This document shows positions 12,264-23,749 of a stretch of 64,000 nucleotides of DNA, in pieces. Origin of the DNA: Hyphodiscus hymeniophilus (Eukaryota; Ascomycota; Leotiomycetes; Helotiales; Hyphodiscaceae); assembly GCA_016508695.1 (NCBI GenBank), contig VNKQ01000007.1, positions 1,426,001 to 1,490,000 on the forward strand, given 5' to 3'. A program made the position numbers and the translations under genes. Positions within the stretch are counted from its first letter, which is position 1. Each line of letters starts with the position of its first letter. The notes under the pieces were generated by a model. It worked only from the letters and a program-made list of their open reading frames with translations. It searched no databases and had not been told where the DNA came from.

Positions 12264-12878
12264 CTATGATTCACGATCTACTCCTCCTTGGCCTTAACAT
12301 GAAAATAGTCAGCAAAAGTCCAACGGGAACCGACAAAGAAATCTAATGCAGTGGATGCACTTACCGCTCCAGAACTTCTTGTCAACTTTGTCCTCTGCCG
12401 CAGGAGCCGCCCTATCGTGACGTTGCTCAAACTCCTTATTGTGCTGCTCAACCTCAGCTTCTTTTCCACTCTCTGCGCCAGGACTACTGCGGTCATGGAT
12501 CTTTGGTTGTGCACCATTGGGCTTTTTCTCTCCTCCTCCTACGGAGCCTCCAGTCGGACTAGATCCTGTCTCCTTCGCCTCTTTAGATCTTGCTCCTCCT
12601 GACTCTGCTGATGCATCCTCGGGCGCCTTGCTGCCGCCTGCCTTCGTTGGACCTGCACCTGTGCCTTTGCCAGCAGCAGGTGGCTCTGGTCCAGGGTGCT
12701 CGCCCTTGTGTTTCTCGTGGCTTGAAGGCCCTTGTGATTGAGGATTCTCGCCTTTGGGATCACCGTTCCCGTCACCGTAGCCTTGGGCGGCGAATCGAGG
12801 TGTGGTGGAGAGAGGGCGTGTGAGAACGGCTCGGCGCGTAAGGGTCGAAAACGAGGTGCTGGTTCGAATGAAAGACAT
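12264..12878 (-). CDS. Small fungal protein with predicted mitochondrial presequence
   Basis: Two exons (12878-12365 and 12292-12264) give 180 aa. The N-terminus (SFIRTSTSFSTLTRRAVLTR, then PLSTTPRF) is rich in Arg/Ser/Thr, lacks acids and looks like a cleavable mitochondrial targeting peptide. A long disordered Gly/Pro/Glu/Lys stretch follows. The C-terminus DKVDKKFWSGQGGVDRES is made only by splicing; without the intron the conserved ending is lost. I recognise this tail as typical of a conserved uncharacterised fungal family but know no function. Confidence 0.75.
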
Positions 12879-13644
12879 TTTGAAGATGAAGAAGAGGTAA
12901 TCAAAGGTTTATTGGCGAGGTTCAAATGCACACAATCCGAATAAGTAGATAAATGTATCAGAGCGAAAATGCACTACCGAGACGGGTAGTGGCTCGATTA
13001 CCAATACGTCATCATTTAAATATCTAATTGATGGAACCCAATTACGCCTATTGGATAAATCTTTACATTGTGTTTACTATCGTCGCAGTGACTGGTTCAC
13101 GATGCTCTAATTACTCAACCAACTTAAAAAAGTTTAGAGCTTTCAAAGAGGTCTTGAGTAGCTCGGGAATCTTAAGTAGGATTTGCGAGTAAACCAAGAT
13201 CGTTAAATAGAAGCACATCTTTCCTAGACAATATCAAGGATGATATACTTCCCGTAGACTAACGCACGTCCATTTCTCATAGATTTCTTCACTGGCCTTT
13301 CATGGGTTTTGGATCTCTCTATTTCTTTTGAATCTATGATCATTTCCTTTACTCGGACTCTCGATGGCAACAGATCTACGGACAGAGTCAAGAAGCCTTG
13401 TTTGTAAAAACAGCTAAGAGGGGAATCAGAGTCATCACTTTCTTTCTCTGTTGATTTCCATCAGGACTCGTTCGTAGTGCGTGCGATAATTATGAGGGAT
13501 CTTTCACATTTCCTTCCTTAATCGTGGCAAGCAAATGAGATGTTCGAGTTCAAGATGGTGCTCAGAGAGCAGAGAGAGAATGACAAAATCACTCAATGGA
13601 ATGATCAGGATATCAGTAGGGAAAGAATGCATACTGCAACTCAA
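12879..13644. other. Intergenic region, nothing recognised
   Basis: Short open frames only, none with family resemblance or good codon structure. Confidence 0.5.
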
Positions 13645-14575
13645 TTATCTCTCACTTCGTAGATTTCGTGCTTCGCCACTACCGGAAAACCCCTCGACAT
13701 GCTGCAACAGCACATCTGGAGCCTCCTCTGCGATGTAATGCCCAGAATCCACAAAACCCCCCCTCCGGCTCACCCTCCCATCCGAAACTTTCTTCCACTC
13801 CCCCATAGCATCAAACGCCATCTGAATTACTCCCTCCTTAACCCACAAAACCCTGACTGGACACTCAATCCTCCTCCCTGTGTCCCTACCCATCCTCGCC
13901 TCAACAAGATCAATAGTAGCAGTAGCCCGATAATGTTCACACACAGCATGCACACACTTTCGATCTGAGTACTGCTTGACATACTCCTCTGAGGCTTTCT
14001 CATCAATGAACGAACCGCCCGTTCCCCGAATACCCGCCACCAAAAAAACTTTCCGTGAACAACTCTATGTTCTCCAAAATATGCTTTTCCGGAAAATGAG
14101 CTGGTTGGAATAGGAAAAACCAATGGCAATAAGCGGTAGCAAAAAGCTGACTCGTCTGCTCAAACATAGCCAGCGTGGGAAAGATATCTGAGAACATGAC
14201 TTTTTGACTTTCTCGGGATGGGCAACACTGAGTTTATGAACTACTCGAGCCCCTCGATCATGGGAGCAGATATCACATATAGTGAATTTCAAGAAGTTCA
14301 TTACAGATACGCAGCCATGACTGATTTGGAATATGATTTGTGGTTTTCTGATGCTGTGGAGGCGGGTTTGGAGGATTTTCCGTAACCTCGAAGGTCGACC
14401 GCAATCACAGTGAATGTTTTGCTGAGCTGCGGCGCTGTTTTGTGCCAGATGTGGTGGGTCTGGGGAAAGCCGTGGAGTAAAAAGAGTGGGTCAGAGCCGG
14501 ATTTGATGCCATAGATTGTGACGCTCTTCAACGGGGAGGTTGAATTCTGTAAATCCCTCGAACACTGTGGATATT
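13645..14575 (-). pseudogene. Alpha/beta hydrolase (haloacetate dehalogenase / epoxide hydrolase-like) pseudogene
   Basis: Similarity is continuous along the whole fold but split among frames. The segments, in order, are FEGFTEFNLPVE, TIYGIKSGS, FLLHGFPQTHHIW, VIAVDLRGYGKSSKP, ICSHDRGARVVHKLS, MFSDIFPTLAMFEQ, HWFFLFQPAHFPEKHIL, DYRATATIDLVEAR-like, VRVLWVKEGV and DSGHYIAEEAPDVLL. Visible lesions: a frame change near 14523-14528; a TAA at 14301-14303 with loss of a few residues; a frame change at the A5 run near 14208-14216; and another at the T7 run near 14040-14047. The nucleophile-elbow region SHDRGA and the catalytic-His region GHYIAEEAP are still readable. Two lesions lie in homopolymers, so sequencing error could explain some, but probably not all four. 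Confidence 0.8.
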
Positions 14576-14865
14576 GTCCAATGAAAATCATGAGAGGGAA
14601 TAGAAGTTTGATATTGAGTGATGCCTAGGTACTTCTAGATGGCATGAACTCATTCATATTAGCAGAGGCGCCATGATGCGGGGCACAGCAACAAGGCTAT
14701 GGGAGGAGGTAACCCTACCTACCATTTTGTCCTTTTGTGGAGCTCTACAACTGCAGTTTCAATACATTGGGTATCGATTGCGACGAACATTGGCTTATTT
14801 CTCACTGGATAATTGACCTCCGATACATTAGCATTGGACGGGTGTTGATTATCTACAGGAGAATA

Positions 14866-16545
14866 TTACGGCCTCCATTCACTTAACCATACATCCCGCG
14901 GCCCGGGCAATTGACTCTTCCCCCGCCTCTGAAATTGCCCATAACTTTTCTCGCTAACAATTTTCCCCTCACGGTATACCACCTTGCCCCTGATAATCGT
15001 ATATCTCGGCCAGTTCTTGAACTCCATTCCCTCGTACGGGGTGTAGTCGATTGCATGATTCAACATCTCGTTCGTGAGATTGAACGGCTTGAAATCCTTC
15101 TGCGGATACCAAATAACCAGATCTGCATCAAATCCCGGTGCAATAGTCCCCTTGTTCGTTAGACCATACAATTTCGCAGGATTGGACGATGTGACTTCTA
15201 CGAATTTCCGAGGCGAGATCCGCCCTGATAGAATCCCTCCGGTAAAGAGTAGAGGAACTCTAGTTTCTACTCCGGGGACGCCGTTCGGGATGTGCTTAAA
15301 TTTTCCTTGTGGTCCTCCTCCATGTGTAAGGCCGAGTTGCTTGCCTTTGGGGTGGTTGTAATTACTGGGAGCATGGTCGGAGGATAAAGTTGTAAATGTG
15401 CCGTTGTTGATTCCTGTCCAGAGTGCATCTTGGTCTGCCTTGTCTTCGCGGAGCGGAGGGGAACAGACAGCTTTTGCACCTTTGACGGGAGGTTAGTGGG
15501 TTGACTGTGACATGTAATAGTGGTGTCTTACCTTCAAATCCTTCCTTCTTCATGCTGTCGGCTAGGAGAAAAAGGTATTGCGGACACGTCTCGCCATAAA
15601 CTGGGAGGAGTCTAGTCTGCGCTTCACGAATGATCCTTGTTGCTTGTCCTCCAGAGATGTGAACTAGAAGGATTGGAGTATCCATCAGCTCCGAAAGAAC
15701 GATGGCTCGATTCTAAAGATATGAGCAAGGGAAGTGTGTCAAGTTAAGGAGGATCAGACTCACGGTTGCCTCAGCTTCAACAATGGGAGGACGCGATGTG
15801 CCATGATGATACGGTGCTGTCATTCCCTTCTGCTCTAGATGCTCGGTCATCCAGTCAATAACATCTGCATTTTCTGCATGCACCATGGTTACAATTCCCA
15901 GCTTTCTGGCCGTGTGCATGACATCCAAAATTTCGTAGTCCCTCAACTTCAAAGCTTTATAGGTCATATAGATCTTTATACTTGTAATCCCATATTTTTC
16001 TACCATCATTTGAAGGTCATGTTTCAGAACCGTCTCAGATGGGTTGGAGACGATAACATGAAACGCATAATCGCAGTATGAATTGCCATCGGCGAGCATG
16101 TGATATTGCTCAATTACCGGCACGAGACTATCATCTCCTTTCATTTGGCTTGCAAAAGTGATGACAGTTGTAGTGCCACCAGCAATAGCACTTCGAGTTC
16201 CAGTTTCGTAGAGCTCACCTGTATAATTTTCGAGATTGGGTATTACGCCATTCGTGAGCTGGGTTTTGTTCAGATTTGAAACTGAGGCCTCGTAAATCTG
16301 AGAGAGATGGACGTGAGTATCGATTCCGCCTGGAGTGATGAATGCTCCGGCAGCGTCTATCTCTTCAACCCCGTCCTTAACTGCCAAATTGCTCCCAACG
16401 ACTACAATCTTCCCATCCTGGATCGTTTAAGCTCTGAACGACACGCCCTTGGGGAGGTACATACCTTGATTCCAATTTCGGAAGATGGCCAAATATCTGA
16501 AGCCGTCACAACGCAACCATTTCGAATGACCAGATCAAGGTCCAT
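14866..16545 (-). CDS. Dihydropyrimidinase / hydantoinase
   Basis: Predicted 509 aa from exons 16545-16465, 16417-15764, 15712-15532 and 15479-14866; all phases agree. Amidohydrolase that opens six-membered dihydropyrimidine or five-membered hydantoin rings to N-carbamoyl acids. Metal ligands are visible: HxH in GGIDTHVHL (about residues 62/64), the carboxylated Lys in SIKIYMTYK (about 175), His in TMVHAEN and in LVHISGG, and Asp in LSSDHAPSN. The C-terminus has the usual beta-sandwich closing segment (GTIAPGFDADLVIW, RGKVVYREGKIV). Compared with mammalian enzymes there are about 20 extra residues after DTHVHL, before the GGTT motif, close to the substrate-gating loop. It is the first gene of the probable catabolic cluster and is divergently transcribed from the next gene across a GATA-rich promoter. 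Start MDLDLVIRNG is chosen because the domain begins there. Confidence 0.92.
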
Positions 16546-17109
16546 TATAATCACTGTTTCTGCGGAAATGCTTGCGATTGAATTATTATTCACACTTTTT
16601 CCATTCGCAAATACAGCTGCGTGCTGGACCCTGGGCGGATAAAGTGCAACCCCACCTTTGGTACCTATAAACACAAACCATCAGCTATCCTAGTCGAAAT
16701 CTCGCCGATTGCCGACCTGCAGCTTGGCCGATAGGAGGTCGATAGGCACCGATAAGCAAACCGATAGGTACTGATAGGCGTTTGGTATGGGAAATCCTTG
16801 CTGCTTTTTATTATCCGAACCGCCAGGCTGGGCGGGCAGGTGGGGCATCAAATTAATTTCACGCTGAGCAAATACAAGCCAAATGTTTCAATTCTGGCGG
16901 CCAAACTTCGATAAGAGGAGGTTTAGCTGCAGATCGTCTTACCATGTCAAAAGCTTCTCTGTCAGCGCTACTCCACACCTCACCACCGTAGAGCTATGGA
17001 TGCATCAATCTAAACGAAAGTTGAAGCTCATGCAGCATCTCACTTTATACAAGCAATTTGTGTGTGATCCAAATCTCTCATTGTATGTGGGAGCAGACAT
17101 ACAATTAAA
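16546..17109. promoter_or_regulatory. Divergent promoter with five phased HGATAR sites
   Basis: The 564-bp region lies between the dihydropyrimidinase (-) and the fumarylacetoacetase-like gene (+). Five HGATAR sites in one orientation start at 16729, 16740, 16750, 16762 and 16772 (CGATAG, CGATAG, CGATAA, CGATAG, TGATAG), spaced 11, 10, 12 and 10 bp. HGATAR is the established target of fungal nitrogen GATA activators (AreA/NIT2). Use of these sites here is inferred. Confidence 0.65.
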
Positions 17110-18776
17110 ATGTCATCTCTAGCATCATTTGTCCCTGTTACGGACCGATCTTGTTTCTCTATCAATAACATCCCATTCGGAATTTTTGGCACTACCTTGA
17201 ATGTAAGGGGGCGAAATAGTCCATTGGATTCGATCTGTGCTAATTTTGTGTGCCAGCCAGAGCGTCGCCCTGGAGTGGCTATTGGTGACAGGATCCTAGA
17301 TATCAGGGCTCTTGTGGAAGCTGGTATATTCGAGAAGCATTGCAAGCCCTCATTTTCCTTCGAGGTTTTGACAAGAGTAAGGGAAAAGCGCTCTGTCTCA
17401 AAGCCTCAAGACCACTTTCTGACTTACTGCACACATAGAGTACTCTCAACGATTTTGCTGCTCTAGGTCGTGAAGTCTTGACAACAACACGCACATTTCT
17501 TCAGTATCTACTACTTAATACAACCTCCTTATTACGAGATGATCCCGATCTACAAATTTCGTGTTTGTTACCACAAAAGGATGCAACTATGCATCTTCCA
17601 TTTGCAATTGGCGACTTTACAGACTTTCTGAATTCTCGCGTTGTGTGTTTTCATACCTCAAAACGACAAGAAAAAATACTGACTTGTAAAAATATAAGCA
17701 CGCAACGAATACACATTCATCACATGCAAGCCCTGTCAACATGTATGTAGGAGGTAATATAGGAAAGAGAATTGAACTGACATCGAGCGGGCAGGTTTAG
17801 TCCACCCCGAGCCTTTTCAGGGAGGGCTTCAAGTATTGTCCCTTCCGGAACGCCCATAGTTCGACCCATAGGCCACATATTCACACCTGGGTCGGTCACA
17901 GAAACGCAAGTAGCTGCTTCAGCTGAACTAGACGTGGAAGTAGAAATGGCATTCTTCGTCGGCGCGCCCAGTTCTCAGTTCAAGCGAATCTCCGTGACAG
18001 CGGCCGAAGACCACATATTCGGGGTCGTCATGCTGAATGATTGGTCAAGTATGCTTGGTCTATAAGACTTGAAAGAAGACGGGTCAGTGACTGACAACTT
18101 TCTCAGCACGAGATATTCAAAAAACGGAGGATTTCCCTTTCGCTGCGTTCAATGCTAAAAACTTCGCCTCTACGATTAGCCCGTGGGTGGTAACGCTCGA
18201 CGCACTAGAACCTTTCAGAATAAAAGCACAGCCGCGCGTGGAAAATGATGTGCTACCATATTTAGCAGATCCAAACGACTCCACCTACGATATCAAGATC
18301 AAGATGGATTGGAAACTAGCTGGAGCTAAGGAAACGTTTACAACCACAAAGACCAACCTTTCAAATGCTTACTGGACATTCAAGCAAATGGTAATATGAC
18401 CTCCACACCCAGGAAACTAGACTTGCTGATTTAGAAGCTCACTTTTCAAACTCTCGCTGGCTGTCCCGTGCGGCCAGGAGACTTGATCGGGACGGGAACA
18501 ATTACAGGAGCAGTAAGCACCCCGTTACTACGCGAAGATACAGAGGGATTGAAAGATGTGTTTTTGCAATAGGAACCGGCCTCGATATGCTCCCTTGTTG
18601 AGCTCACCAAGAACGGCACAGAAGTTCTCACAACACCGCAGGGAAATAAGCGGATGTATGTGGAAGATGGAGATGAGATCATATTCACGGCTTGGGCTGG
18701 TGAGGAGGGGAATGGCAGAGGAATCGGATTTGGGGAATGTACAGGTCTTATATTGCCTGCCAATATGCTTGATTGA
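17110..18776 (+). CDS. Fumarylacetoacetase-family hydrolase
   Basis: Predicted 425 aa from eight exons: 17110-17202, 17257-17376, 17439-17639, 17699-17742, 17795-18048, 18107-18390, 18435-18512, 18573-18776. The N-terminal domain (FSINNIPFGIFGT, RPGVAIGDRILDI, STLNDFAALG) and C-terminal FAH domain (GRASSIVPSGTPIVRPIG, AELDVEVEMAFFVG, HIFGVVMLNDWS, AKNFASTISPWVVTLDAL, GDLIGTGTITG) are complete, and length matches fumarylacetoacetate hydrolases. Metal and catalytic residues expected in GDFTDF (Asp), HATN (His) and ELDVEVE (Glu x Glu) are present. The usual NDWSARDIQ reads NDWSTRDIQ. The stretch between HATN and GRASS is shorter than in FAH and depends on a weak donor (GTTGTG, 17640). It may be a true tyrosine-pathway FAH or a relative recruited for another C-C bond hydrolysis; the neighbours favour the latter. 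Confidence 0.83.
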
Positions 18777-19267
18777 TAGGTCTTTTGGAATCATACGGAG
18801 CTTGGATATTTTCAAAGGTGAATGCGCCACTATTACATTATTTTCACTGGTTTCAAGCCCGTGAAATTGTGCTGGAAGTGGATAACTTAGTATATTAACA
18901 TACCGCGCATATCAGCATGCCGCGCACTTCGCCCTGTGTACTACTGAAATCTTTAGTTTTTTTCATTATGTTTACGTAAATTTTATAGCTATTATAATTA
19001 GAGCCTTTTTTAGTAATAACTAATCATATAAACGAATAAAGCCTACAAAGTCTAAGGTAATAGATTCGGTTGCTAACGCGGCATGCTAACATAATACATT
19101 AGAGAGATCGTGCAAATGTATTTAATTAAGCTACTCTCTAATCAACATCTGCTGTGACTATATCTGAACTGCTATAAAACAAGGTAAAGACAGTCGTAAC
19201 AAAAGCACATTGCTAAACAGAACAAGAGCATCTCGATATGAACTCTGAATCAGTTCCAAAAATCTTA
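18777..19267. other. Intergenic between convergent genes
   Basis: AT-rich in the middle (about 18955-19070). A short near-repeat, CCGCGCATATCAGCATG then CCGCGCAC, lies near 18901-18925. No gene seen. Confidence 0.5.
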
Positions 19268-21156
19268 TCAACTCTTCTTCTCCCCGCCCAGCGAGATCTG
19301 AACAGCATTCTCAATATCATCCTGGATGTCCACCGAATCATTATCCAAAGAACGTCCATAAACTGCATCCCCGGTGTAGATGAACTCCTCTCCCGTCAAC
19401 TCTTCAAACTTGAGATTCATGCTATTCATCGCCTTCTGGTTTTGCGTCGGCCAAACTCGGCAAATCAAGAGGTAGACCACAATCGAGACCACGAAGGAGA
19501 GACACCATCCCAAGTGTCCTAAATTTGTAGCCGTCTCAGAGACGTCGGCACCCAGACTGCCGATAAATCCTGGCAGTGGTAGAACAACGCCCACCACGTA
19601 AGCAATGAGAGCTTGGATATTCCACCCCCAAGTGTAGTAATAATGCGGGTTTGTCTTATCACCACTGTAGAGGTATTTTAACATGATATTACCTCTGCTG
19701 ATGAAAAAGTAGTCCGCGATCATGATGCCAACAGCAGATGCCATGAAGATTATATAGCCACCCAAGAACTTGGTGAAGGTTTCAGCTGAGAAAAGGATCT
19801 TCCACGGGCACATGGCCCAGGCCAAAACCAGACCGAGGAATTGGCCACGTGTCATATTGATGTAGCGTGGGCAAAGCATAGAGCTATCGCTTCCAAACGG
19901 TATCATGTTCGCAGCAATATTCGTTGCCATGACTAGAACCGCCCAGAAGAACGCGCAGAGGAAGACGGCAAACTTTACATCCGATCTTGGGTAACGTTCC
20001 ATAATGGCACTCAACAAGTCCCATTGGTTCCAGAGTTCCAGGCCCCAGACGTTGTTGATTGCAGATGTTGCCAGGATGCCGAGTGTGGCCGCGAAAGTTA
20101 CGGAGATGGGACTGGCGAAGAGTTGAGACCAGATTGAAGCCCCACGATATTTGGCCCAGCGCGCAAAATCGGGCTGATTCGTGATGATATTGGCAAAGTT
20201 TCCAATGCCGGAGTTGATGGCATAAATCCAGAACCAACCCGCACCACCGAGAGTTGCGGACTTTGGAAGGGCACCTCCAAGTTGAGCTTTCGTATTGACC
20301 ATGCAGAAGATGAAGAGGCCAATGCATGCTGGTACGACTGTAAACATCTTCACTGTGAATAACCATTTGACTTGATTGGGCCTCAGGAGCGTGAAAGGTA
20401 TATGGCATAGCCAGTACAAGAAAAAGGCTATAAATTGCTGAGTTGTGAATCCGACAGATACCGGGACGGCGTTGTGGATGTCGCTGAAGTGTTTGCCAAA
20501 CACCGCCGTCAGCATCACCACGAAGAACTGAGAGCCAACATATACTATATAGTACGATCAGCCATAGTTCTCAAAAGTAGAAGTACAACCATCCACTGTT
20601 GACTTACATTTGATTGAATAGTATACAACAGCCAAAACCGCTCGAGCGGCAACATAATAGTAAGCACCGTATACTCCGAAGACTGCACGACACACAATGG
20701 GGTATCCAATATGGTAAGTTTCACCCACTCGAGAATTGACACACATGGCAATGGAACTAATCAGCTGAGCAACGAAGATGACGATGATGGATTGCCACCA
20801 GCTGAGACCAATGCCAATCATCGTCGAACCGAGAGTCCAATTATCCATGGACAGACTGAAGTAGAAGTTGAAATAATTATACCAAAGCCACGTTCGCTTT
20901 TCTACCGGAGTTGGGAGCAGATCTGAAGATACGGTCAGTCAATTCGCGTTAACATGCTCGAGTTTTAGAATGATATACCTTCGTTGACCCATGACCAAGT
21001 CCCTTCAGGATCGAGCTTAGAGCCTGGGGTTCTGATGTACTCCAGAAAGTTCTCTTTGCTCTTGATTGCATTTTGAAAGTTGGACTTCTTGACACGAACG
21101 ACAGACAGAAGGTTCTTGGGGTTCAAGAACCTAATGCCGCGAGGAGGAGTTGCCAT
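19268..21156 (-). CDS. NCS1-family uracil/uridine/allantoin-type permease
   Basis: Predicted 589 aa in three exons (21156-20979, 20922-20608, 20544-19268). This is a nucleobase:cation symporter-1 (Fur-type) with about twelve hydrophobic segments. Family marks: DLLPTPVEKRTW then WLWYNYFNF before TM1; LSMDNWTLGSTMIGIGLSWWQ; SRVGETYHIGYPIVCRAVFG; and later NSGIGNFANIITNQPDFARWAK and AVGIMIADYFF. The acidic Asp/Glu-rich C-terminal tail is typical of plasma-membrane Fur transporters, where it influences ubiquitin-dependent turnover. Fungal members import uracil, allantoin, uridine, hydantoin or related rings; the exact substrate cannot be read from sequence by eye. Its position beside a hydantoinase-type enzyme suggests it feeds that enzyme. 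It is divergent from the dioxygenase gene across a GATA-rich promoter. Confidence 0.92.
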
Positions 21157-21964
21157 TCTGTCAGAAGAACTTGGGGTTGGCAGTTCGCAAGACGGTTATC
21201 GTTGCACAACCAGACTCCGCTTGGGGACGAGGGTTTTTATATTGAGAACCGAAGCACAGAATGAGAAACGGAGCAGATCAAGAGTCAGTGTAGAATGATC
21301 TTGGTTTTATGCTTGTTCATTCGCCCGTTTAGATAGGTGGCGTTCAAGAGATCTGGGTCGCTGCTGAAGAATTGATGTTGGCATCTAGCCACTGAACCTT
21401 TCTGTTGGTTCCTTTCCCCGTGTAATCACTAGGGTCCTCAATGCGATGGTCACTTGGGAATCGACATCTGTGGAGGGGTATTGATAACGACCAGCTTCCT
21501 GCCTATCTCTGCTCCATAATATCCCGCATACTCCTCCGCACCCCCCAGTTTGGTTCGAGATGGTAGTGCCTACGGCCCAGTACCAGATGTTCATCACATA
21601 CCTTATCTGGTCATTTGCATTCGAGATAGGTTGCGTCCATCGCCTATCTTCCGTGTATATATCTTTTGAAATACTGTACTCGTATGTGTTGATTCCTATC
21701 AACCCCATTCCAAAGTTCCGAGCTCTTCACCCGAGGGATCCTAGCATTATTGGCTGCCAAGACCGTTTTTAGCGAGCCTCGACCCCTGAGAGAGATTTAT
21801 TCAACCTTTTAGTATTCAGATCCTTGAGAGAGATTTATTTTGGGTTTGATCACACTCTCACACTCGGAAACTCGTAGTTATAAGAACTGTAGGATATCCA
21901 ACCTTGTTCTGATTGTTTGTACATCATCAATTGCCAACGGACTAGCTACTAAAATCCAGAAACC
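21157..21964. promoter_or_regulatory. Divergent promoter with seven HGATAR sites
   Basis: It separates the permease (-) from the dioxygenase (+). HGATAR or its complement occurs at 21331, 21482, 21503, 21603, 21624, 21644 and 21696; the four from 21603 to 21701 fall within 100 bp. This is the same site type as in the dihydropyrimidinase promoter, supporting common nitrogen control by inference. Confidence 0.55.
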
Positions 21965-23189
21965 ATGCCTGGGCTTATGACCGGAATCACAATCAAGGCA
22001 GATGGCCCTAGAAGGGTTGATCTGTCGAGAGAAGATTTTGAGAAAGGCTCTTACTCCGCAATGAACCTCCAAAAGGCGCTAGAAGGTCTACACCAGGACG
22101 GAATGGTCGTGCTCAGAGACTTGGTCGATCCCAACCATTGTGATGCCTTGTACAATCATATGACTGGCGATCGAGACAGGATTCTTCAGACAAATTACAA
22201 AGATCACAAAGTTTACAACCAGGGAGTTAAATGTGAGCACAACCTCAATATTCGAGACTTATTCGAAATCTATAAAAGCTAACAGTTATTGTAGCCAACA
22301 TACTGCAGTGCCCTCCTTTCACCAAATCCGAGCTCTTGTTTGACGACGTTTATTTCAACCCATTTGTTATTCAAGTTATGAACGCGTGAGTACATCAAAA
22401 TAGGCCTTATTGCTGCTATAAGCTAACGGGCGAGTAGATATCTAGGTGACAATCCTAAGTGGGCTATGACCACTGGGAACAATGCTTTGCCCGGAACTGG
22501 TGGCATGCGACAACCGGTGCACAAAGACACTCGATTCAAGCATCCCAAATGTCCGTTCGTTTGTATCTCCAATATAGCTCTTAATGATTTCACCATTGAA
22601 AATGGCGCCACAGAATTCTGGCTGGGCACTCATGCCTTCACGGATGAGCGGGAGCAGGTACTCTCTACTCCGGACACTGTTTTTCAAGAGCAAACCGCTG
22701 GGACGCCTACATGTTTCATTAAGGAGGAAGTGGTGGAGGCTCGACGACTTGTACGACCGCCTGTGATGGCAACTATGAAGAAGGGAGATGTCATGTTGCG
22801 CGATTTCCGGTGTTGGCATGCGGGGATGCCCAACAGTACTGAGAAAGACCGCATCATGATAGCACAGGGCTGGATGGTTAGCCAAATCTACCTAGAAAGT
22901 CCCATCTACAGGACGATGCTGACGTGCCAACCTGCAGGCAAACTGGTATGCCAATTACACGATCCGCTTCAAGTTGCCTAAATCCAAAGCCGATTTCTTC
23001 TTGGGGACGGCTCGAGGCAAGAAGATGGAAATAATCGCAGATTTGGTGAGTGACCAAGAAGCCGAGGACTTTCAGCATCGCGACAACTTCAGATGGGAGC
23101 AAACCCATTTCACCGAATACTATGAGACTGCTCAGCCCAACTATTCATACACGACTGCTGCAACATTGCCATTGTTGCAGAAGGCATAA
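21965..23189 (+). CDS. Phytanoyl-CoA-dioxygenase (PhyH)-family Fe(II)/2-oxoglutarate oxygenase
   Basis: Predicted 349 aa from exons 21965-22232, 22295-22385, 22438-22876 and 22938-23189. The iron ligands are visible as HxD in VHKDTRF and a distal His in FRCWHAGMPN, followed by an Arg (EKDRIM) that would bind 2-oxoglutarate. LHQDGMVVLRDLVDP is the usual PhyH N-terminal motif. The last intron (22877-22937) is required: it removes a frame change and links QGWM to NWYANYTIRFKLPKSKADFF, a conserved tail. Fungal PhyH enzymes hydroxylate very diverse small molecules, so no substrate is claimed. Position next to the permease and hydantoinase suggests oxidation of the same imported compound or its product. 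Confidence 0.88.
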
Positions 23190-23749
23190 GGCTTGGTTCC
23201 TAATTCTTGGCGTGACAAGTGAAAAGTGGGATGTTGTCTTGGTTGAGTGAGATGGATCAGATGTGAGGGAAAGCATAATGCAAAATTAACGTTATTAAAC
23301 ATTGGAGTATTGACGATTCTGAATTTATGCTTACGATTCTTCATCTGCCAGTTCTATGGCTCAATGATGAAGTGAAGGGATGGAATGCACAGGACGTCAA
23401 TGCTTGTACCCACTTTTGCCGCGATAATTGAGATTTATCGATCGCGCCGTGACGAGACGAGTTATCATATGCCTAGGTACATTCGTAAAATATAAATAGC
23501 TTTGTTATTTGCTGGTGCTGGTATATATTATAGATGACATGGCTATCTACCAAATCTCCCACCAATTCTCATAATTGCGGAGTAGCGCGGACTCACACTC
23601 TGGCCCCAGCTTCCGCATACTGTACCTCTACTTAACGCTAGTAATGAGCCAATGATGAAGCCTAGGTCCGTGTGGTCGTCCTCACTTCAAATCTTAGTTT
23701 CCCCATTTATGACATACTGTCACCACGACTTCCTTATGTTCTCATTCTC
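23190..23749. other. Promoter region of the Zn2Cys6 regulator
   Basis: Non-coding as far as I can see, moderately AT-rich. It is the downstream flank of the dioxygenase and the upstream flank of the regulator on the same strand. Confidence 0.45.

Noticed and set aside
17110..17466. 118-codon unspliced frame as a complete small protein
   Set aside because: The 54-nt segment 17203-17256 is an intron that happens to be open; the protein continues through seven more exons.
19884..20408. 174-codon open frame on - strand
   Set aside because: Shadow frame inside the permease gene.
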